A stretch of DNA of 9,710 nucleotides. Origin: Fimbriimonadaceae bacterium (lineage in GTDB: Bacteria > Armatimonadota > Fimbriimonadia > Fimbriimonadales > Fimbriimonadaceae). A model generated the notes under the pieces. That model was not told the DNA's origin and searched no databases. It saw nothing but the letters and a program-made list of their open reading frames with translations. The stretch is taken from contig JACFNW010000027.1 of assembly GCA_019454665.1 (NCBI GenBank), positions 2,103 to 11,812 on the forward strand, written 5' to 3'. Below are positions 6,088-9,710 of the stretch, one piece after another. The position numbers and the translations under genes are program-made. Every line of letters starts with the position of its first letter. Positions within the stretch are counted from its first letter, which is position 1.

Positions 6088-7209
6088 GTGTCGCGATCCC
6101 GAGATCCCTTGACCACGCCGGTCGGCTGGCTGATGCGCCCGGTCGTCCCCCTCGAGGCCACCGATTCGGTGGAACGCGCGGCGTCGCGCCTGAGCTCGGC
6201 GGGTGCCGATGGGCTGCCCGTGCAAGACGAGGAGCGTTACGTCGGACGCGTGGACCAACGGCACCTGAGCGACTGGATCGGCCGAAGCGAAGGCGCGGAC
6301 CTTGCCCTGGGCTCCCTTCTGTCCGGCGAGGACGCGCAAACGGGCCGAGTTTCGCCAAGAGCCACGGGTGCCGAGGCGTTGCGCTTGTTCGAAAGCAGCG
6401 GCCTTTCGTGGCTGGCCGTGGTGGACGAGCTCGACCGCGTGATGGGCGTGATCGCTCCTTCCGACCTGCTTTCGACCCATGAGCACACGCCTCGGCCGCG
6501 CACCGTCGGCGGCATGGCTACGCCGTTCGGGGTTTATCTGACCACGGGCAACCTTCGCGCGGGCGTATCGGATTGGGCGCTGATGTCCACGGGCGCGTTG
6601 ATGTTCTTCCTGTTGCTCGCCGCCAGCCTTGCCACCGATGGCGTCGCTCGGCTGCTCATCCACTGGCACGCTTCCGACGATGCGGTGTTCTGGACCGTGG
6701 AGGTGTTGCCGTTCGTGCTGTTCATGGCGTTGTTGCGGGCGATCCCGTTGGCCGGCATCCACGCGGCTGAGCATCAGGTGGTGCACGCCATCGAGCGGGG
6801 CGAGGCGCTGACGCCTTCGATCGTGCGACGCATGCCGCGGGTCCATCCCCGTTGCGGCACCAACTTCGCCGTCGGCTTGACGATGTTCTTGGGTTTGGCT
6901 TCGGCTCCGTGGATCGGCGACCTTCGGCTTCAGTTGCTGTTTGCGGTGGTGGCGACGCTGCTTCTGTGGAGGCGGTTGGGTGGCGTGATGCAGTACTGGG
7001 TCACCACACGCCGCCCGAACGAGAAGCACTTGGCGATGGGGATACGCAGCGGCGAAGCGTTGCTCGACCGGCTCCGCACCCACTCCGACGCCCCCGCCTC
7101 GCCGCTGGTGCGGGTTTACAACAGCGGCTTGTTGCAGGTGATGTCGGGTGCGCTGCTGGTCTACGGAATCGCGTTCCTTGTAGCGAAGGCGTTTGGCTAT
7201 GCGATTTGA
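6088..7209 (+). CDS. CBS-pair protein fused to a DUF1385 (YqhQ-like) membrane domain
   Basis: This 373-residue protein has two parts. Residues about 10-131 read as a tandem CBS pair (V-G-W-L-M-R-P-V-V-P-L near 12-22, then G-L-P-V-Q-D; second copy ending V-M-G-V-I-A-P-S-D-L-L at 118-128), a module that usually senses adenosine nucleotides. From about 140 a DUF1385 domain follows: G-G-M-A-T-P-F-G-V-Y-L-T (141-152), hydrophobic segments near 166-185 and 199-219, the H-A-A-E-H-Q-V-V-H motif (225-233), R-V-H-P-R-C-G-T-N (251-259), then hydrophobic segments near 260-277, 281-297 and 350-367. The conserved His and Cys residues look like a metal site, though the family's function is unknown. The start is GTG at 6088; it has no visible Shine-Dalgarno sequence but is needed to keep the first CBS strand. 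The gene is divergent from the transglutaminase operon and convergent with the terminase gene. Confidence 0.88.
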   Translation: MSRSRDPLTTPVGWLMRPVVPLEATDSVERAASRLSSAGADGLPVQDEERYVGRVDQRHLSDWIGRSEGADLALGSLLSGEDAQTGRVSPRATGAEALRLFESSGLSWLAVVDELDRVMGVIAPSDLLSTHEHTPRPRTVGGMATPFGVYLTTGNLRAGVSDWALMSTGALMFFLLLAASLATDGVARLLIHWHASDDAVFWTVEVLPFVLFMALLRAIPLAGIHAAEHQVVHAIERGEALTPSIVRRMPRVHPRCGTNFAVGLTMFLGLASAPWIGDLRLQLLFAVVATLLLWRRLGGVMQYWVTTRRPNEKHLAMGIRSGEALLDRLRTHSDAPASPLVRVYNSGLLQVMSGALLVYGIAFLVAKAFGYAI

Positions 7210-7217
7210 GGGGCGTG

Positions 7218-7236
7218 CGTTTCCACCGTGGAAACG
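7218..7236. terminator. Possible bidirectional terminator hairpin between convergent genes
   Basis: A perfect inverted repeat, CGTTTCCAC (7218-7226) and GTGGAAACG (7228-7236), lies 8 bp after the DUF1385 gene stop and in the 70-bp gap before the end of the convergent terminase gene. As RNA it would form about 8 base pairs around a 3-nt loop on either strand. No U-tract follows, so it would be a hairpin-only terminator or an RNA-end stabiliser; a protein-binding palindrome is another reading. Confidence 0.4.
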
Positions 7237-7279
7237 AACCCGGCTACGGCCGAGGGCAGGAAGATGCAAGCCGTTCCGA

Positions 7280-8533
7280 TCACCTCCGGATCGTCTGCAC
7301 CAACGCCGAATACGGCGTCTCGAGCCCGCGCACAGCCAGCGCGAGCGCGACGACGAGGTCGTCGTGGAAACCAGGGGCCGCCCCGTAGCGCATCCCCGCG
7401 CCCGTTCGCTCGGCGCGAAAGGCCCGCAGTTCCATCAACAGCTTCGGGTGTGGTGCGAACCGCAACGCGCCCGTCTCGACCATCCATGCGAGGTCTTGGA
7501 CCAGCTTCTCCTTGACCTCCGGGGTGAACGTCACGAATTCCACCCCGGATTCGAGGATGCGGCGCAACATGAGCGTCGGTTCGTGGCCCAACGACGTGGC
7601 ATCGCAATGGATGACTTTCGGCCCTTCGAACCGCGACAGATAGTCGAGCACGCGGTGGACTTGGTCGGCGAAGCTCGGCCCCTGCATCGTGGCTAGGTCG
7701 GCGATCCACGCGTCGCGCCGCGTGCCGCACAGCACGACCACGGCCGTCGCATCCACGAACTTCGCCCAGTCCACTCCCACCGAGAAGGGCGGTTCGGGTT
7801 CGGGCAATGCAGCCACGGCGCACCGCTGCACCGCTTCCTCCTCGAACACCTGCCCTTCCAGCGAGAGGAACTCCGCGCCGTATTCCACCCGGTAGGCCCG
7901 CTCGCTGACGAGGGCCCGCTGGATTTCCAGGGTCTCGGCGGACACCAGGGGGTTCTCCCACGACGGCGCGGCGCGGCTCCAGACGTTCGGGTGCCCGTCC
8001 TGCCCCATCACGAAGAACCGCCAGAAGTGGTTGGTGCCCGCAGGCGTGCTGATGAGCGTGAGCCGCCCGCCCGTGGTCGCCAGCATCGGCATGGCGATCT
8101 CGGTGATGAGCGCCTCGGGGACATAGGCGGCTTCGTCCACCACGATGTGGGTCGCTTCTCGCCCGCGCAGGTGGCGCAGCACGTGGCCCGAACGCGCGTG
8201 AACGCGATGCGCGCCCCACAGCCAAACGGGGTGCGGTGTGGCGCGGAACTTGGAAAGCTCGCTGGGCAGCAGGCCGCGCTCCTCGGCCAACGCGTTGAGC
8301 TCCATTGCACGGTCCATCACCAGCCGCGCTTGGTCGAGGGTGGGCGCGAGAATCAGGTGGCGCGTGGGCGTGGGCGAGCGCAATGCGGCCAGAACGTCGG
8401 CGGCGCACGCGTCGGTCTTGCCCCATCGCCGCCCGCACGCGAGCACGCGGATCCTCGCCGGATTCATCAAGAACTCCCGCTGGCCCGGATGAGGCTTCCA
8501 CAACGGGGCGATCTGCTCGAGAAACGCTTCCAC
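7280..8533 (-). CDS. Phage terminase large subunit (TerL), apparently intact and isolated
   Basis: From GTG at 8533 the protein is 417 residues. TerL is the motor and nuclease that packages DNA into phage or gene-transfer-agent heads. Visible are the deviant Walker A GRRWGKT (34-40), Walker B HIVVDEAAYV with Asp133/Glu134, the coupling motif S-T-P (162-164), and an RNase H-like nuclease with GVDWAK (Asp255), HCDATS (Asp311) and HDD (Asp391/392). All key acids are present, so nothing marks it as decayed. GTG 8533 puts the usual V-E-A-F-L-x-Q lead-in and a P-x-P-G-Q-R-E-F adenine-binding type segment at the N-terminus; TTG at 8566 would add 11 residues. No portal, small terminase, capsid or integrase gene is in the window: neighbours are a DUF1385 protein and a sugar kinase. 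It may be a prophage edge, a relic, a gene-transfer-agent part or a domesticated copy. Confidence 0.88.
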   Translation of the reverse strand: MEAFLEQIAPLWKPHPGQREFLMNPARIRVLACGRRWGKTDACAADVLAALRSPTPTRHLILAPTLDQARLVMDRAMELNALAEERGLLPSELSKFRATPHPVWLWGAHRVHARSGHVLRHLRGREATHIVVDEAAYVPEALITEIAMPMLATTGGRLTLISTPAGTNHFWRFFVMGQDGHPNVWSRAAPSWENPLVSAETLEIQRALVSERAYRVEYGAEFLSLEGQVFEEEAVQRCAVAALPEPEPPFSVGVDWAKFVDATAVVVLCGTRRDAWIADLATMQGPSFADQVHRVLDYLSRFEGPKVIHCDATSLGHEPTLMLRRILESGVEFVTFTPEVKEKLVQDLAWMVETGALRFAPHPKLLMELRAFRAERTGAGMRYGAAPGFHDDLVVALALAVRGLETPYSALVQTIRR

Positions 8534-8576
8534 GCCGATCCGCAGCCCGCCATCGGCCCAAGTCAACCGTGGACGG

Positions 8577-8582
8577 TAGAAT
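8577..8582 (+). promoter_or_regulatory. -10 box of the NahK-like kinase gene
   Basis: TAGAAT ends 10 nt before the ATG at 8593, with an expected transcript start near 8589 and a leader of about 4 nt. It overlaps an in-frame upstream ATG at 8581, which argues for 8593 as the real start. The gap to the divergent terminase start is under 60 bp, so the two genes may share regulation. Confidence 0.4.
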
Positions 8583-8592
8583 GACCCGCGCG

Positions 8593-9710
8593 ATGCGCGC
8601 CACCTTCGCCGGATTTGTGTTCCCCGATCGCGAAACCCCGGAAGGCCCGGCCCGGCGCGCCGACTTCGCCCCCGAAGAAGTCTTGGCCCTCGCATCCCGG
8701 TTCCGCGTGGATGCGCCACGAGGCGGGTCGGCGTTTCCCAAACGCGGCAACATCAACCTGCACACGTTCGTGATCGAAGGCGAACGCGAGGGGCGGACCG
8801 AGGCGTTTCTGCTCCAGCGCATCAACACCGACGTGTTTTCGCGCCCTTTTCGCGTGATGCGCGCGATGGTCGCTTGGACCGAAGCCCAAGCCGCCTACTT
8901 GGAGGAGCATCCTGCGGCCAAAGCCACGGGATGGGAGCCGATCGAACTGGTGGCATCGAACGACGGGGCCCCGTTCGTGGTGGACGACGGGCCGCACGGC
9001 TGGTCGGTGTGGCGCATGATGAAGCGGATCCCGGACGTGGTCGAGTACAAGAGTCTGGGCGAGGTGGCCGACCCCGGCGAGCGGTTGCGCTTGGCGGGCG
9101 AAGTGGGTCGCGGGCTGGCTCTGAACGCCGACCTGACGTCCCGCATGAGCCTCGAAGGTCTCCAACCTTCGTTGCTCGGCTACCGCGACACGCGGGGCTA
9201 CTTCGCCCAGTTTCGCGCCGTGGCAGCGGGTTGCGCGTCGCGCAAGGACGCCGTGCCGTTCATGCCCGCCGACCCCGAACTCGCCGAGGCGACCGAATCG
9301 CTTTACCGGCTGAGCGACCCCGCTTGCGCGGCACGGATCAAGGAGCCCGCTCTGCAGCCCTATCTGGAGCGCATCGCCTCGGCCGAGACGTTCGGGTGCT
9401 GGTTGCAGGATGCCGTGGCCTCGGGCACCGTGCGGCGAACGCCGATCCACGGGGACACCAAAATCGAGAACTTCCTGTTCGACCGCACGACGGGCCGCGT
9501 GAGGAGTCTGGTGGACTTGGACACGATCATGCCGTTCACGTGGCTGGCCGATTACGGCGACATGCTACGCTCGCTGTGCAACGTGGCCGGCGAGAAGGAG
9601 ACCGACTTGGCCAAGGTCCAGGTGGATCGCGACGTGGCCGATGCCGTCCGACGCGGGTTCGAGGAGGCCGTGGTCGAGGCTCCGGCCAACGAACTCGCGG
9701 GCATGGAGGA
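8593..9710 (+). CDS. APH-fold sugar kinase, N-acetylhexosamine 1-kinase-like, 3' end outside the window
   Basis: The frame is open to the right edge, giving 372 complete codons. It resembles the aminoglycoside-phosphotransferase-fold kinases of the N-acetylhexosamine 1-kinase (NahK) type, which phosphorylate the anomeric position of amino sugars in salvage pathways. The N-terminal lobe has G-N-I-N-L-H-T-F followed by L-L-Q-R-I-N-T-D-V-F and V-M-R-A-M, the pattern typical of this group. The catalytic loop is H286-G-D-T-K-I-E-N293 with Asp288 as the likely base, and V-D-L-D-T (307-311) carries the metal-binding Asp. Family members are about 350-380 residues, so little is probably missing. ATG 8593 is preferred over the in-frame ATG at 8581 because the -10 box overlaps the latter. 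Substrate assignment is by resemblance only; choline or homoserine kinase-like activity cannot be excluded. Confidence 0.82.
   Translation, partial: MRATFAGFVFPDRETPEGPARRADFAPEEVLALASRFRVDAPRGGSAFPKRGNINLHTFVIEGEREGRTEAFLLQRINTDVFSRPFRVMRAMVAWTEAQAAYLEEHPAAKATGWEPIELVASNDGAPFVVDDGPHGWSVWRMMKRIPDVVEYKSLGEVADPGERLRLAGEVGRGLALNADLTSRMSLEGLQPSLLGYRDTRGYFAQFRAVAAGCASRKDAVPFMPADPELAEATESLYRLSDPACAARIKEPALQPYLERIASAETFGCWLQDAVASGTVRRTPIHGDTKIENFLFDRTTGRVRSLVDLDTIMPFTWLADYGDMLRSLCNVAGEKETDLAKVQVDRDVADAVRRGFEEAVVEAPANELAGME

Noticed and set aside
4679..6112. A 477-codon plus-strand frame opposite the transglutaminase gene
   Set aside because: It lies antisense to a gene with a signal peptide and a full catalytic triad, and its product has no recognisable motif.
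6010..7269. A 419-codon minus-strand frame opposite the CBS/DUF1385 gene
   Set aside because: It is rich in Arg, Gln and His with low complexity, and it is antisense to a gene with clear domain motifs.
7210..7279. A tRNA or attachment site in the gap near the terminase gene, as a phage integration mark
   Set aside because: No cloverleaf can be folded from this gap. The perfect inverted repeat here fits a hairpin, and no matching direct repeat was seen on the far side of the terminase gene.
7197..8828. A 543-codon open frame on the minus strand, longer than the terminase frame
   Set aside because: It is Arg/Ala/Gly-rich with no domain, and it overlaps the terminase frame, which carries complete ATPase and nuclease motifs. 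It is a high-GC shadow frame.

Overview
The window is high-GC bacterial chromosome (roughly two thirds G+C by eye), tightly packed, with GTG and TTG starts used alongside ATG. The gene complement (PIN/TRAM membrane protein, DUF1385 membrane protein, exported transglutaminase-like protein, UvrA-type ATPase) fits a free-living bacterium. From protein style I lean weakly towards Armatimonadota (Fimbriimonadia-like), but nothing here proves the phylum.

Layout. (1) 1-689, minus: the N-terminal part of an unrecognised lipoprotein, running off the left edge, with a good promoter. (2) 690-865: an intergenic stretch holding the first copy of a 54-bp dispersed repeat. (3) 866-1336, minus: a type II toxin-antitoxin pair (RelE/ParE-like toxin, small antitoxin). 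(4) 1414-2442, plus, divergent from the antitoxin: a protein equal to only the C-terminal half of UvrA, with its own promoter. Its last residues and stop codon lie inside the second copy of the repeat. (5) 2573-6013, minus: three co-oriented genes, in transcription order an exported transglutaminase-like protein, a YacL-type PIN/TRAM membrane protein (overlapping by 4 bp) and a PfkB-family sugar kinase 10 bp further on. (6) 6088-7209, plus: a CBS-pair/DUF1385 membrane protein, divergent from the transglutaminase gene. (7) 7280-8533, minus: a complete-looking phage-type terminase large subunit with no other phage gene in view. (8) 8593 to the right edge, plus: an APH-fold kinase resembling N-acetylhexosamine 1-kinase, cut off by the window end.

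How it fits together. The minus-strand run at 2573-6013 looks like an envelope/RNA-processing/sugar-phosphorylation cluster joined by spacing rather than by an obvious pathway. The toxin-antitoxin pair, the repeat copies and the lone terminase give the region some accessory character within otherwise housekeeping-type DNA. A theme across the window is promoter placement: TAnnnT -10 boxes sit 6-10 nt before several start codons, which predicts leaderless or nearly leaderless mRNAs.

The observations most worth a second look are the half-size UvrA, the hairpin plus G-quadruplex repeat that supplies its stop codon, the recurring leaderless promoter layout and the isolated terminase. I found no CRISPR array, tRNA, rRNA or insertion sequence, and no clear case for a wholly new multi-gene system.
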